Origin: Colwellia psychrerythraea 34H
GTDB lineage: Bacteria; Pseudomonadota; Gammaproteobacteria; Enterobacterales; Alteromonadaceae
DNA length: 64,000 nt
Assembly: GCF_000012325.1 (NCBI RefSeq)
Contig: NC_003910.7
Coordinates: 4,526,001 to 4,590,000, forward strand
Direction of reading: 5' to 3'
Under the pieces are notes generated by a model, which did not search any database, was not told where the DNA came from, and saw only the letters and a list, made by a program, of their open reading frames with translations. Both the position numbers and the translations under genes were made by a program. The first letter of the stretch is position 1; every line of letters begins with the position of its first letter. Below, piece after piece: positions 45,628 through 54,491 of this stretch.

Positions 45628-45891
45628 TATACCCGTTATCATTCAAGATGCAGGTTTCAGAGCGCTTGAGAAATATCAATTCAAGGCGCGGTGATGAAAT
45701 AATGGTTGTTCCATTATAAGTCGCTGCAACGATGAAGTGATGTTTCTCAAGTGCTTCTTTGATGGGTTTAAAATCACTTTATACTGCGTTAAATAATCTA
45801 ACCATAGAATGACTATGCTTAAATCATTTACCTTGCCTAAAGTGGTTTTAATTCCCACTGAAACTCTGCACTTTGATTGGTAACGGGTATA
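45628..45891. mobile_element. MITE-like element, copy A (264 bp)
   Basis: The ends are long inverted repeats. The left end starts TATACCCGTTATCATTCAAG, and the right end in reverse complement starts TATACCCGTTACCAATCAAA; both continue to GTTTCAG (about 34 bp). It has no coding capacity of its own. The inverse complement matches copy B at 52012-52277 along its whole length. It separates the divergent promoters of rpsU and tsaD. Confidence 0.8.
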
Positions 45892-46003
45892 AACACAGTA
45901 AAATCGTCCCTCCAATAATTACGGGGATTTTGCCAAGTAATTATTGGCTACTATTCCTATTTTTTGAGCCTCCTTTTGAGCTTTTTTTTGAGATTACATA
46001 TTT

Positions 46004-47053
46004 ATGCGTATTTTGGGTATTGAAACTTCTTGTGATGAAACAGGTATCGCCATTTATGATGACGGTTTAGGTGATAGTCCTGAAGGTATACTCGCCCATC
46101 GTTTGTATAGTCAAATAGCCGTTCATGCTGATTACGGTGGCGTAGTACCAGAACTCGCATCAAGAGACCATGTACGTAAGACTATTCCTCTGATTAAGGA
46201 AGTATTGGCAGATGCCAACCTTACCCCCAAAGATCTAGACGGTGTTGCGTACACTGCTGGTCCTGGTTTAGTTGGCGCACTCTTGGTTGGTTGTTCCATT
46301 GGTCGAAGTTTGGCTTATGGTTGGGAGCTACCCGCAGTTCCTGTACATCATATGGAAGGTCATCTATTAGCGCCTATGCTTGAAGATGATGTACCTGAGT
46401 TTCCTTTTGTCGCTTTATTAGTTTCTGGCGGACATACCATGCTGGTACGTGTCGATGCTATTGGTGAATACAAACTACTTGGTGAATCAGTTGATGATGC
46501 TGCCGGTGAAGCGTTTGATAAAACAGCTAAATTGCTAGGTTTAGACTACCCTGGTGGACCGGCTTTATCTAAGATGGCTGAAAGCGGTGAAGCAGGACGC
46601 TTTAAATTACCCCGCCCTATGACTGATAGACCTGGTTTAGATTTTAGCTTTAGTGGTTTAAAAACAGCGGCAGGAACCTTAGTTCGCAAAGAATGTTTGA
46701 ATTTGTCAGATAGCGATCTTAAGCAAACCCATGCTGATATTGCCAATGCGTTTCAACAAGCAGTGGTAGACACCTTAGCGATAAAATGTAAACGCGCCTT
46801 GCAACAAGAAAAATTAAGCAGATTAGTAATTGCTGGTGGTGTAAGCGCCAATACAGCTTTACGAGAGCAACTGGCGATAACCACAAAGAAACTTGGTGGC
46901 AGTGTATTTTATCCACGTCCTGAGTTTTGCACTGATAACGGCGCTATGATTGCTTATGCTGGTTTACAGCGTTTAAAAGCAGGAACAGATGCCGACTTAA
47001 CTTTTAAAGCTAACCCTCGATGGGCGCTCGATTCATTACCTCCAGTAAAATAG
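46004..47053 (+). CDS. tsaD: tRNA N6-adenosine threonylcarbamoyltransferase TsaD
   Basis: Catalytic subunit for t6A37 modification of ANN-reading tRNAs, with TsaB/TsaE/TsaC partners outside the window. The 349 residues (E. coli 337) have the ASKHA phosphate-1 motif [16 protein letters not shown], the metal-binding [20 protein letters not shown], and [20 protein letters not shown] followed by [11 protein letters not shown], with [14 protein letters not shown] near the end. It is divergent from rpsU, as in E. coli. A decayed copy of its last about 115 nt follows the stop. Confidence 0.97.
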   Translation: MRILGIETSCDETGIAIYDDGLGDSPEGILAHRLYSQIAVHADYGGVVPELASRDHVRKTIPLIKEVLADANLTPKDLDGVAYTAGPGLVGALLVGCSIGRSLAYGWELPAVPVHHMEGHLLAPMLEDDVPEFPFVALLVSGGHTMLVRVDAIGEYKLLGESVDDAAGEAFDKTAKLLGLDYPGGPALSKMAESGEAGRFKLPRPMTDRPGLDFSFSGLKTAAGTLVRKECLNLSDSDLKQTHADIANAFQQAVVDTLAIKCKRALQQEKLSRLVIAGGVSANTALREQLAITTKKLGGSVFYPRPEFCTDNGAMIAYAGLQRLKAGTDADLTFKANPRWALDSLPPVK

Positions 47054-47108
47054 CCAACAAGTAAAAAGCAGCTAGTGCTGCCCTGAATTTTTCACTACTG
47101 ATATTCAG

Positions 47109-47232
47109 GGCGCTATGATTGCTTATGCTGGATGATTACGTAAATTTATAACATTTAAAAGCAGTAACCAAGCAGACTTAACCTTTTAAGCTAATCCACG
47201 ATGGGCTTTAAATTCCTTACCTCCAGTTAATT
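47109..47232 (+). pseudogene. Decayed partial duplication of the tsaD 3' end
   Basis: GGCGCTATGATTGCTTATGC at 47109 repeats 46940 exactly. The match then continues through ATTTAAAAGCAG-type, GACTTAAC-TTTTAA, AAGCTAA-CC-CGATGGGC and TTACCTCCAGT phrases to the position of the tsaD stop, with substitutions and frame breaks. It cannot encode a product. A 9-bp perfect inverted repeat (GCCCTGAAT at 47080, ATTCAGGGC at 47103) spans its left junction. Confidence 0.8.
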
Positions 47233-47253
47233 AACAACTGAACATAAAACACG

Positions 47254-47287
47254 AATCACCTGTACACTATATGTGTTATAGGTGATT
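47254..47287. terminator. Hairpin between convergent tsaD and plsY
   Basis: AATCACCT (47254-47261) pairs with AGGTGATT (47280-47287), with further inner pairing (ACAC/GTGT). It is followed by T-rich sequence on the minus strand. Probable shared terminator. Confidence 0.55.
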
Positions 47288-47310
47288 ACTAAGTTTTATT
47301 AGAGGTTTTA

Positions 47311-47901
47311 TTAAATTTTATGAGTGATTTTACTTTCTGTCCCTTTAAGTAAACGCTTAATGTTATCTCGGTGGCGAAAGAGTATCAGAGCGCTAAGCAT
47401 CAAAGTTGGGTAAACATATAGCGGTTTTAAGAAATAGACATAAAGTGGTGCTATAGAGACAGTGACAATGGCTGCTAGACTAGAATATTTAGTAAGCTTC
47501 ACCACTAATACCCACGTAAGAATTAACAATCCCCCCAACGTAAAACCAATGGGTAATAAAGTCCCCAGCGCAGTAGCTACTGCTTTTCCGCCTTTAAAAT
47601 TGAAAAATATTGGATACATGTGCCCTAAGCAAGCGGAAACACCAATAAAACCTAAATAGAGAGAATCTATTTTTAAAAAGTAAGCTCCCCAAACAGGAAT
47701 AGTCCCTTTAAGAATATCAAGAAATAATACCGTTGCAGCAGTGAACTTATTGCTTATACGTAACACATTAGTTGCACCAGGGTTTTTCGATCCTGTTGTT
47801 CTAGGATCTGGAAGACCTGAAAATCGGCATACTAAAATAGCACTCGAAATAGAGCCTATTAGGTAAGCCGCAATGATCATAGTGAGCGTAAGTAGCAACA
47901 T
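47311..47901 (-). CDS. plsY: Acyl-phosphate:glycerol-3-phosphate acyltransferase
   Basis: Inner-membrane enzyme that acylates glycerol-3-phosphate with acyl-phosphate made by PlsX, the first step of phospholipid synthesis. The 196 residues have about five membrane segments and the three PlsY motifs: [11 protein letters not shown], then [12 protein letters not shown] with the catalytic Ser/Arg/Asn, and [18 protein letters not shown]. It lies convergent with tsaD and divergent from folB, the arrangement seen in many gammaproteobacteria. Confidence 0.95.
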   Translation of the reverse strand: MLLLTLTMIIAAYLIGSISSAILVCRFSGLPDPRTTGSKNPGATNVLRISNKFTAATVLFLDILKGTIPVWGAYFLKIDSLYLGFIGVSACLGHMYPIFFNFKGGKAVATALGTLLPIGFTLGGLLILTWVLVVKLTKYSSLAAIVTVSIAPLYVYFLKPLYVYPTLMLSALILFRHRDNIKRLLKGTESKITHKI

Positions 47902-48056
47902 CTAAATGACGAAATCCATTGTTAAGTACTATAAGGTTAATATTCTATCTTCATCTCTGCTAGTTTTTCTACCACTTCGCAGGTAAAATCCTTTCTTATT
48001 TTGTAACAATTGCTTAAGTACTGCAATAGTTCTTCTAACAACATAACAGGTAAATC

Positions 48057-48428
48057 ATGGATAAGGTGTTCATTAAGGGTTTAAGTATCCAAACCACCAT
48101 TGGTTTTTTTCAGTGGGAAAAAGAAATAAAACAAACCTTGGTTATTGATCTGGCCATGGGCTGGAACACGGCCAATGCAGCACTCAATGACGAACTAGCC
48201 AAAACATTGGATTATGCCGATATCTCAGTCGCTATAGAGCGCTTTGCCAACGACAATCCCGTTGACTTAATTGAGACGCTTGCTGAGCGCTTAGCCAGTT
48301 ATTTAATGACACAATACCAAATCCCTTGGTTAAAGCTATTCATTGGCAAACCTGGCGCAGTTCATAATGCCCAAACTGTTGGTGTTGAAATTGAACGTGG
48401 CACGCAAGCTGTTGAGATATCCTCTTAA
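48057..48428 (+). CDS. folB: Dihydroneopterin aldolase
   Basis: Folate pathway aldolase converting dihydroneopterin to 6-hydroxymethyl-dihydropterin. The 123 residues have FIKGLSIQTTIGFFQWEKE (usually GVxxWE, here FFQWE), DYADISVAIERF, LIETLAERLASYLM and the C-terminal KPGAVHNAQTVGVEIER with the catalytic Lys. Its stop overlaps the next start (TAATG), so translation is coupled to the HPPK it feeds. Confidence 0.95.
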   Translation: MDKVFIKGLSIQTTIGFFQWEKEIKQTLVIDLAMGWNTANAALNDELAKTLDYADISVAIERFANDNPVDLIETLAERLASYLMTQYQIPWLKLFIGKPGAVHNAQTVGVEIERGTQAVEISS

Positions 48429-48925
48429 TGGCTCAAATCTATATTTCATTAGGCAGCAACATTAACCGTGAGCATTACGTTAAGCAAGGTCTACTCTCAT
48501 TAGCTAAAGTATTTGAGCTGCCTTTTGAACAGTTAACATTATCTTCCTTATTTGAAAGCAAGGCCGTTGGTTTTGATGGTGCTGCTTTTTATAATATGGT
48601 GATAGGCATCAAATGCACACAAAATGTCGAAGAAGTGGCGAGTATGTTACGCGCCATAGAATTTTCTCACGGCCGTGACCATAACGCGAAGAAGTTTAGC
48701 CCGCGTAGCTTAGATCTTGATTTGTTATTGTTTGATGATTTAATTATTAACGAACCTGCGCAACTGCCTCGAGATGAAATAATTAAAAACGCCTTTGTTT
48801 TATGGCCATTGAGTCAAGTTGCACCTGAGCTTACCCACCCGATTGTAAAACAAACTTATCGAGATTTATGGCAAGGTTATAATAAAACCAGTCAGCAACT
48901 TAGCATAGTAGCTAACTGCTGGTAG
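48428..48925 (+). CDS. folK: HPPK paralogue (copy 2), coupled to folB
   Basis: A second 6-hydroxymethyl-dihydropterin pyrophosphokinase of 165 residues: YISLGSNINREHYVKQGL, FESKAVGFDGAAFYNMVIGI, and the signature FSPRSLDLDLLLFDD with the metal-binding Asp residues. Catalytic residues look intact. It differs clearly from the pcnB-linked copy at 13304-13804 (RILDCDILLYG). It overlaps folB by 1 nt and takes the FolB product, so a genuine folate role is likely. Which copy is the main enzyme cannot be told from sequence. Confidence 0.9.
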   Translation: MAQIYISLGSNINREHYVKQGLLSLAKVFELPFEQLTLSSLFESKAVGFDGAAFYNMVIGIKCTQNVEEVASMLRAIEFSHGRDHNAKKFSPRSLDLDLLLFDDLIINEPAQLPRDEIIKNAFVLWPLSQVAPELTHPIVKQTYRDLWQGYNKTSQQLSIVANCW

Positions 48926-48986
48926 TGACGATTCTGATTGAATTTATTTCCCCCCATCCAAAATAGTAAAGGACAACTAACACCCC

Positions 48987-49805
48987 ATGAGCACTTTAGA
49001 AATAATTATCCTAGCCTTATTACAAGGCTTAACCGAATTCTTACCTATTTCAAGTTCAGCGCATTTGATATTACCCTCGCAAGTTTTAGGATGGCAAGAT
49101 CAAGGACTAGCCTTTGATGTTGCCGTTCATGTTGGCACTTTATTAGCCGTTATGATGTATTTTCGTAAAGAACTTGGCGTTATGGCAGTTGCTTGGTTAG
49201 GTACTGTTGGAGTCGGTCCAGAGAAAGGTCGTGGGGGTTTTGATGCCAAATTATCATGGTGGATTCTACTCGCTACAATTCCCGCCGGTTTATTTGGTTT
49301 ATTGGGTAAAGACTTTATCGAAGAACACTTACGTTCTGCGTTAGTGATTGCCATGACTACCCTGTTATTTGGTTTCCTTTTAGGTTTTGCCGATATCAAG
49401 GCCGGTAAACGCACTGAACATAAGCCAATGGAGAAACTGGGGCTTAAGGGGGCAATGTTAATTGGTTTAGCACAAGCTGTTGCTTTAATTCCTGGAACCT
49501 CACGTTCAGGCATCACCATGACTATCGGTTTAATGTTAGGTTTAAGCCGTGATAATGCCGCTCGTTTTTCATTTTTACTGTCTATTCCTGCGATTGCTAT
49601 GGCCGGCAGTTATCTAACATTAAAACTCATTTTATCAACTGAGAGTGTCGATTGGTTTGCTATGGGATTAGGTAGTTTGTTAGCATTTGTTAGCGCCTAT
49701 GCTTGTATTCATTATTTTCTCATTTTATTAGAGAAACTAGGGATGATGCCGTTTGTTATCTATCGATTAATTCTAGGTGTTGGCTTACTTTGGTTTATCT
49801 TGTGA
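48987..49805 (+). CDS. uppP: Undecaprenyl-diphosphate phosphatase
   Basis: Inner-membrane enzyme that dephosphorylates undecaprenyl pyrophosphate, recycling the lipid carrier for peptidoglycan. The 272 residues (about eight membrane segments) show the two signature loops: [18 protein letters not shown] near residue 15 and [19 protein letters not shown] near residue 170, with the catalytic Glu, Ser and Arg. It follows folB-folK, as in several Alteromonadales relatives. Confidence 0.97.
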   Translation: MSTLEIIILALLQGLTEFLPISSSAHLILPSQVLGWQDQGLAFDVAVHVGTLLAVMMYFRKELGVMAVAWLGTVGVGPEKGRGGFDAKLSWWILLATIPAGLFGLLGKDFIEEHLRSALVIAMTTLLFGFLLGFADIKAGKRTEHKPMEKLGLKGAMLIGLAQAVALIPGTSRSGITMTIGLMLGLSRDNAARFSFLLSIPAIAMAGSYLTLKLILSTESVDWFAMGLGSLLAFVSAYACIHYFLILLEKLGMMPFVIYRLILGVGLLWFIL

Positions 49806-49900
49806 TAGGCTTTCTTATACCTAGGCTCAGTAGAAACAGCACCCATTACATATTAAAAATATAATTTTCAAGATATTACTAACACATTCGAGAATAAAAT

Positions 49901-50743
49901 ATGATTGCCATTACTCTAGATAATTTTCAACAAGTCGTTGTTGAAGAATCAAAAAACAAATTAGTACTCGTTAGCTTTTGGGCTGAACAAGTACCTGAGA
50001 GTGTTGAACTAAGAAATAAACTAGCGGCTAAGCTATCAAACCTAAGCGAACATATCACTTTAGCGACTGTTGATTGTCAAAGCCAAGGGCAAATCGCTGA
50101 GCAATTTGGTATTAAAGGCTTACCTACGGCTATTTTATTAAAAGATGCCCAGCCTCTAGATGGAATTTCTGGACCACAAGATGATGCAAGCATTGCTACG
50201 TTTTTAGATAGTCACTTACCAAAACCTGAAGATATACTGCTTGCACAAGCAAAAGCTGCACTTGGGGATAATCTATTAGTTGAAGCTGAAAATATCATCA
50301 TGCAGGCCTATCAAATTGATAATAATCGCGCTGATATTAAGGTAATATTAATTGATCTTTACTTACAAACGGGAAAGACCAGTGAAGCAAAGGCATTATT
50401 AGACACCATAATGATGGTTGACCAAGATAGTCAATATCACGCTTTAATAGCCAAGCTAGAATTAGCTGAGCAGGCGGAAAACTCTCCAGAAATAAAAGCA
50501 TTAGAAGCACAATTAGAAGCAACGCCTGATGATATCAATGTCAGTCAACAACTTGCAGCTCAATACAGCCAAGTTAATCGTCAAGAAGATGCACTCACCA
50601 TATTATTTCGTTTAGTACAAGCAGGTGATGAAAGTACAAAAGAGAGAAGCAAAGAGCTATTTCTTGATGTATTAAAAGCCTTACCTGATGGCGATCCGCT
50701 GGCAGCAAAGTTTCGTAGAAAGCTATACACCTTAATGTATTAA
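49901..50743 (+). CDS. cnoX: Thioredoxin-TPR chaperedoxin (CnoX/YbbN-like)
   Basis: A 280-residue protein: an N-terminal thioredoxin fold (about residues 1-108, with VSFWAEQVPESVEL where a redox thioredoxin has WCGPC, and the cis-Pro GIKGLPTAILL), then a TPR-like helical region to the end. Both catalytic cysteines are missing (WAEQVPES), whereas E. coli CnoX keeps one (SQHC). A holdase/co-chaperone role handing clients to GroEL/DnaK is inferred from the family. Redox or hypochlorite activation as in E. coli seems unlikely here. Convergent with zapE, with a strong terminator between. Confidence 0.88.
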   Translation: MIAITLDNFQQVVVEESKNKLVLVSFWAEQVPESVELRNKLAAKLSNLSEHITLATVDCQSQGQIAEQFGIKGLPTAILLKDAQPLDGISGPQDDASIATFLDSHLPKPEDILLAQAKAALGDNLLVEAENIIMQAYQIDNNRADIKVILIDLYLQTGKTSEAKALLDTIMMVDQDSQYHALIAKLELAEQAENSPEIKALEAQLEATPDDINVSQQLAAQYSQVNRQEDALTILFRLVQAGDESTKERSKELFLDVLKALPDGDPLAAKFRRKLYTLMY

Positions 50744-50784
50744 TAGCTATCACTAAACGCTTCAAAATTAGCGTTAGAACTAAT

Positions 50785-50822
50785 AAAAAGCCCAATTCAT
50801 TAATGAATCGGGCTTTTTTATT
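50785..50822. terminator. Bidirectional terminator between cnoX and zapE
   Basis: AAAAAGCCCAATTCAT pairs with ATGAATCGGGCTTTTT (one A-C mismatch), with a 2-nt apex and an A run on one side and a T run on the other. It serves both convergent genes. Confidence 0.9.
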
Positions 50823-50856
50823 TTGGTCGAGACACTTTCCAGTTAAAAGTAACCGC

Positions 50857-51972
50857 CTATGGAAGGTGTTCACTGGCAAGGTAGTCATGAGATTGCATCT
50901 CTTGTAAACGACTTAGGCAACGCTTAAATTCAAAGGCTAAACGACCACCGCTATACAAATCATCTAAAGGCAGCTCTGCCGACATAATCAACTTCACATT
51001 ACGTTCATAGAATTCATCAACTAACGCAATAAAGCGGCGAGTTGTGTCATCGCTATCAGGGCCCATTTCTTTAACATTAGCCATTAATACCGTGTGATAA
51101 AGTTGACTAATTTCCATATAATCACCTTGGCTACGTGCACTTTCACAAAGTACTGAGAAGTCAAAGTACACCACGCCATCACTCACTAAAACAGTTTTTA
51201 ATGGACGGTTATGAATCTCAATGGATTGCCCTGATTTACCTTCATCTGTAGAGAGTTGCTTAAAGTAGTGCTTTAAATTTTCATCTGCTTGGGCATCAAG
51301 TGGATAATGAAAGATTTCCGCTTGCTCTAAGGTTCTTAGACGATAATCAACACCACTATCTACATTAACAATGAGAGTATGCTTATTGATAAGTTTTATA
51401 GCCGGTAAAAAGCGCTCACGTTGCAAACCATTGCGATACAACTCATCAGGGATAATATTAGATGTCGCTACTAACGTGACATTATGCGCAAATAACTCTT
51501 CAAATAATGTGCCTAAAATCATGGCATCGGTAATATCAGAAACAAAGAACTCATCAAAGCAGATAATTTGTGTTTCATCTGCAAATTTCTTAGCAATAAT
51601 TTTTAGCGGATCGGATTGTCCAGACAGACTTTTGAGTTCTTGATGCACTCTGTGCATAAAACGATGAAAGTGCACACGCATTTTATTATTGAAAGGTAGG
51701 CTCTCAAAAAAGGTATCAACTAAATATGTTTTCCCCCGACCTACACCTCCCCAAAAATATAATCCTTTGATAGGCTCCTGCTCTTGTTTTTTATAAACTT
51801 TTTTCCAACGGTTAAGTACTTTTTTAAAACCAGAAACAGCTAATGGCTTGCTTTGTAAGTCGTCATATAAACGTTGTAAGTGAATAACCGCATTTTCTTG
51901 TGCTGCATCAAAGAGAAAATCATCTCTGGTTAAATCTTGTTTATACTTATCTATAGGAGAGAGCTTTATCAT
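50857..51972 (-). CDS. zapE: Cell division protein ZapE (AFG1-like ATPase)
   Basis: Divisome-associated ATPase of 371 residues, reported to act on FtsZ polymers under anaerobic or heat stress in E. coli. The Walker A is FWGGVGRGKTYLVDTFFE, the Walker B IICFDEFFVSDITDA, and the sensor/arginine region has VATSNIIPDELYRNGLQRERFLP. VHFHRFMHRVHQEL lies between them, as in the AFG1 family. Length and motifs are standard. Confidence 0.94.
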   Translation of the reverse strand: MIKLSPIDKYKQDLTRDDFLFDAAQENAVIHLQRLYDDLQSKPLAVSGFKKVLNRWKKVYKKQEQEPIKGLYFWGGVGRGKTYLVDTFFESLPFNNKMRVHFHRFMHRVHQELKSLSGQSDPLKIIAKKFADETQIICFDEFFVSDITDAMILGTLFEELFAHNVTLVATSNIIPDELYRNGLQRERFLPAIKLINKHTLIVNVDSGVDYRLRTLEQAEIFHYPLDAQADENLKHYFKQLSTDEGKSGQSIEIHNRPLKTVLVSDGVVYFDFSVLCESARSQGDYMEISQLYHTVLMANVKEMGPDSDDTTRRFIALVDEFYERNVKLIMSAELPLDDLYSGGRLAFEFKRCLSRLQEMQSHDYLASEHLP

Positions 51973-52011
51973 TGAGAGCCTATGTTATTTTGAATCAATT
52001 ATTAATATGTC

Positions 52012-52277
52012 GATACCAGTTACCATTCAAAATGCAGAATTTCAGTAGAGATTAAAATCACTTTAAGCAAGAAAAATAATTTAAACATAGTTATTACTAT
52101 GATTTAATTATTTAGCTCGGTATAAAGTTATTTAAAATCCATCGAAGAAGCACTTGAGCAACATCACTTAATTGTTGCTGTGACTTATAATGGAATAACC
52201 ATTATTTCATTACAGCGTCTTAAAATGAAATTGTTCAGCACTCTGAAACATGCATCTTGATTGATAACCGGAATATA
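52012..52277. mobile_element. MITE-like element, copy B (about 266 bp)
   Basis: The reverse complement of copy A (45628-45891): shared phrases include GTATAAAGT-ATTT-AAA-CCATC, AAGAAGCACTTGAG-AACATC, and GACTTATAATGGAA-AACCATT. The ends are imperfect inverted repeats of about 30 bp, more decayed than in A. Nothing else is visible in the 51973-52391 gap beyond the divergent promoters of zapE and zapG. Confidence 0.78.
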
Positions 52278-52391
52278 CACTTGAAAAATAAATTTTTACC
52301 TAGATATTTTTACTAAGTAAATTGTTTAGATGATAGTATAATCTATCTTGGCACCATATTTAATTTCTATTTACAATGTAAGGTACACCCT

Positions 52392-52847
52392 ATGAATGTA
52401 GTAATAGCTCTAGTCATTTTTATCATCGGCGGCATCGGTGGTTTTTTCGCAAATCGTCTTCTTTCTAGTACAAGCCAAGAGCAACGTAAATTAGCGGACC
52501 AAGTCAATAAAAGTGAAGCAGCTTTAGATCAATACAAGTTAGATGTTGCCGAGCATTTAGACAGCTCAGCCAAATTACTTGACCAAATGAATAACACTTG
52601 TCAAACAGCCATGAAGCAAATGAAAGAAAGTACTCAGTTATTGCAAAAAGCAACTACAGTAGAAGCTGAAGGTATGCCATTTTTCTCTGCTGAAACTCAG
52701 CAACAACTAGCACAAACGGCGACTTTACGTCACCAAAAGCGCGCTAGTGAAGCAGTTGAAGCCATGACTGAAGCACCGCTTGATTATTCAGGAAACCCAA
52801 GTGGTTTATTTGCCGACCAGAAACAAAAAGTTACAACTACAGTGTAA
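52392..52847 (+). CDS. zapG: ZapG (YhcB, DUF1043), envelope/division protein
   Basis: Inner-membrane protein of 151 residues with one N-terminal membrane segment (VVIALVIFIIGGIGGFFANR) followed by a coiled coil (about residues 30-85). The Q-rich RLLSSTSQEQRKLADQVNKS and the C-terminal DYSGNPSGLF are family marks. It is upstream of degQ, as in E. coli and many gammaproteobacteria. The E. coli homologue links cell division and peptidoglycan/lipid balance; the role is inferred from that. Confidence 0.9.
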   Translation: MNVVIALVIFIIGGIGGFFANRLLSSTSQEQRKLADQVNKSEAALDQYKLDVAEHLDSSAKLLDQMNNTCQTAMKQMKESTQLLQKATTVEAEGMPFFSAETQQQLAQTATLRHQKRASEAVEAMTEAPLDYSGNPSGLFADQKQKVTTTV

Positions 52848-52862
52848 TTTGATACATGATTA

Positions 52863-52939
52863 ACTGAACTAAAGCTTTTTAGTTCAGTCTATTTAGGAGT
52901 ATTTATTAAAGTTAACTGAACTATAGTTAGCTTTTTTTA
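52863..52939 (+). terminator. Double hairpin between zapG and degQ
   Basis: A first inverted repeat, ACTGAACTAAA / TTTAGTTCAGT (52864 to 52888), is followed by a weaker one (TAACT/AGTTA) ending in GC and seven T at 52932-52938. This is probably a terminator for zapG, so degQ needs its own promoter. Confidence 0.6.
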
Positions 52940-52974
52940 TTGGGTTAACAATAAACCTCGGAGAACGCTTAAAT

Positions 52975-54354
52975 ATGAAAAAATCATTTACATCATCTAA
53001 ATTATCAATTGTCATCAGTGCCGCATTATTATCATCGACCTTAGCACTTACTAGCGCTCCTGCATTAGCAAACTTACCTGCCCAAGTAGATGGCCATGTA
53101 ATGCCCAGCTTAGCTCCAATGCTTGAACATGCGACTCCAGCTGTTGTTAGTATCTCTGTAATAGGCACCCATAATGTGCCACAACAAAATGTACCTGACG
53201 CATTCAAATTTTTCTTTGGTAATAAAGAAAAAAATCAAGGACAACCTCAACAAAGACCATTTCGCGGCTTGGGCTCAGGTGTAATTATTGATAGTGATGA
53301 AGGTTATGTTGTTACCAATAACCATGTCATAGAAAATGCTGACAAAATTATGATCACCTTAAAAGACGGTCGTCAGTTAGAAGCGAAGAAAATCGGTAGC
53401 GATGCAAAAAGTGACATTGCTTTATTACAGATTGATTCTGAAAACTTAAGTGAAATCAAATTAGCCGATTCCGATAATTTGCGTGTTGGAGATTTCACTG
53501 TCGCGATTGGTAGTCCGTTTGGTCTAGGACAAACCGTTACTTCTGGCATTGTTAGTGCGCTAGGACGTAGTAATCTAAATATCGAACATTATGAAGACTT
53601 TATTCAAACCGATGCTGCCATAAATAGTGGTAACTCCGGTGGCGCTTTAGTTAACTTGCGCGGTGAGTTGATTGGTATCAACACAGCGATATTAGGGCCT
53701 AGTGGTGGTAATGTCGGTATTGGCTTTGCTATCCCGAGTAATATGATGCATAACCTAATTACGCAGATAATTGAATTTGGTGAAGTACACCGCGGTATTC
53801 TGGGTGTATCTGGACGAAGTGTTAACAGCGAAATTGCCAAAGCAATGGAGCTAGAAACAAGTCAAGGTGGCTTTATTGAGCAAGTGATGCCTGACTCTGC
53901 TGCAGACGAAGCGGGTATTAAGGCAGGTGACGTGATCATTGCCGTGAATGGTAAAGCCATTAAAAGCTTCTTTGAACTACGCGCTAAAATTGGTTCAATT
54001 GGTGCGAATAAAAAAGTTAAGTTAACGGTGATAAGAGATGGAGACAACAAAGTATTTACCGTTAAGTTAAAGCAAGATCAAAGTGCAGATATTACTGCCG
54101 CCAGTATTCACACTATGTTAGATGGTACTAAATTAGAAAATGACACCAAGAAACAGGCGATTATCATAGAACAAGTTGCCGAAGGCTCTCCGGCACAAAG
54201 GGCAGGATTTCAAGCAGGTGATATTATCACGGGCGTTAACCGTAGTCGTATCAAAGATATTGCTCAATTACGTGATTACCTTAAAGATAAAAGTGGTGTA
54301 CTAGCGCTAAATATTGTTCGGGATAATCATTCCCAGTACATAATGATCCGTTAA
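52975..54354 (+). CDS. degQ: Periplasmic serine endoprotease DegQ/DegP-type
   Basis: HtrA-family protease and chaperone of the periplasm, 459 residues. The signal peptide covers about residues 1-32 (ends SAPALA). The catalytic triad is His117 (TNNHVIE), Asp147 (KSDIALLQID) and Ser221 (NSGNSGGALVN). Two PDZ domains follow (GILGVSGRSVNSEIAK region and the C-terminal SPAQRAGFQAGDIITG region). The gap before the protease core is short, lacking the long Q-linker of DegP, so DegQ is the better name. degS follows 137 nt downstream, past a terminator. Confidence 0.95.
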   Translation: MKKSFTSSKLSIVISAALLSSTLALTSAPALANLPAQVDGHVMPSLAPMLEHATPAVVSISVIGTHNVPQQNVPDAFKFFFGNKEKNQGQPQQRPFRGLGSGVIIDSDEGYVVTNNHVIENADKIMITLKDGRQLEAKKIGSDAKSDIALLQIDSENLSEIKLADSDNLRVGDFTVAIGSPFGLGQTVTSGIVSALGRSNLNIEHYEDFIQTDAAINSGNSGGALVNLRGELIGINTAILGPSGGNVGIGFAIPSNMMHNLITQIIEFGEVHRGILGVSGRSVNSEIAKAMELETSQGGFIEQVMPDSAADEAGIKAGDVIIAVNGKAIKSFFELRAKIGSIGANKKVKLTVIRDGDNKVFTVKLKQDQSADITAASIHTMLDGTKLENDTKKQAIIIEQVAEGSPAQRAGFQAGDIITGVNRSRIKDIAQLRDYLKDKSGVLALNIVRDNHSQYIMIR

Positions 54355-54383
54355 TAATATAAGGTTATTGAGTAAATAATACC

Positions 54384-54447
54384 TAAAGCTGATTAGATTG
54401 ACGAGACCGACTTGCATCGGTCGAACTCAATGTAATCAGCTTTTTTT
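54384..54447 (+). terminator. Intrinsic terminator after degQ
   Basis: AAAGCTGATTA pairs with TAATCAGCTTT (outer stem), and an inner stem GACCGA/TCGGTC is visible; a T run follows. It separates degQ from degS transcriptionally. Confidence 0.85.
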
Positions 54448-54491
54448 ATGTTACACTGAAAACATTGGTACAACATAAAATAAGATAACCT

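Noticed and set aside
45676..45915. Minus-strand frame of 79 codons upstream of tsaD
   Set aside because: Falls inside MITE copy A and is not conserved as a reading frame in copy B.
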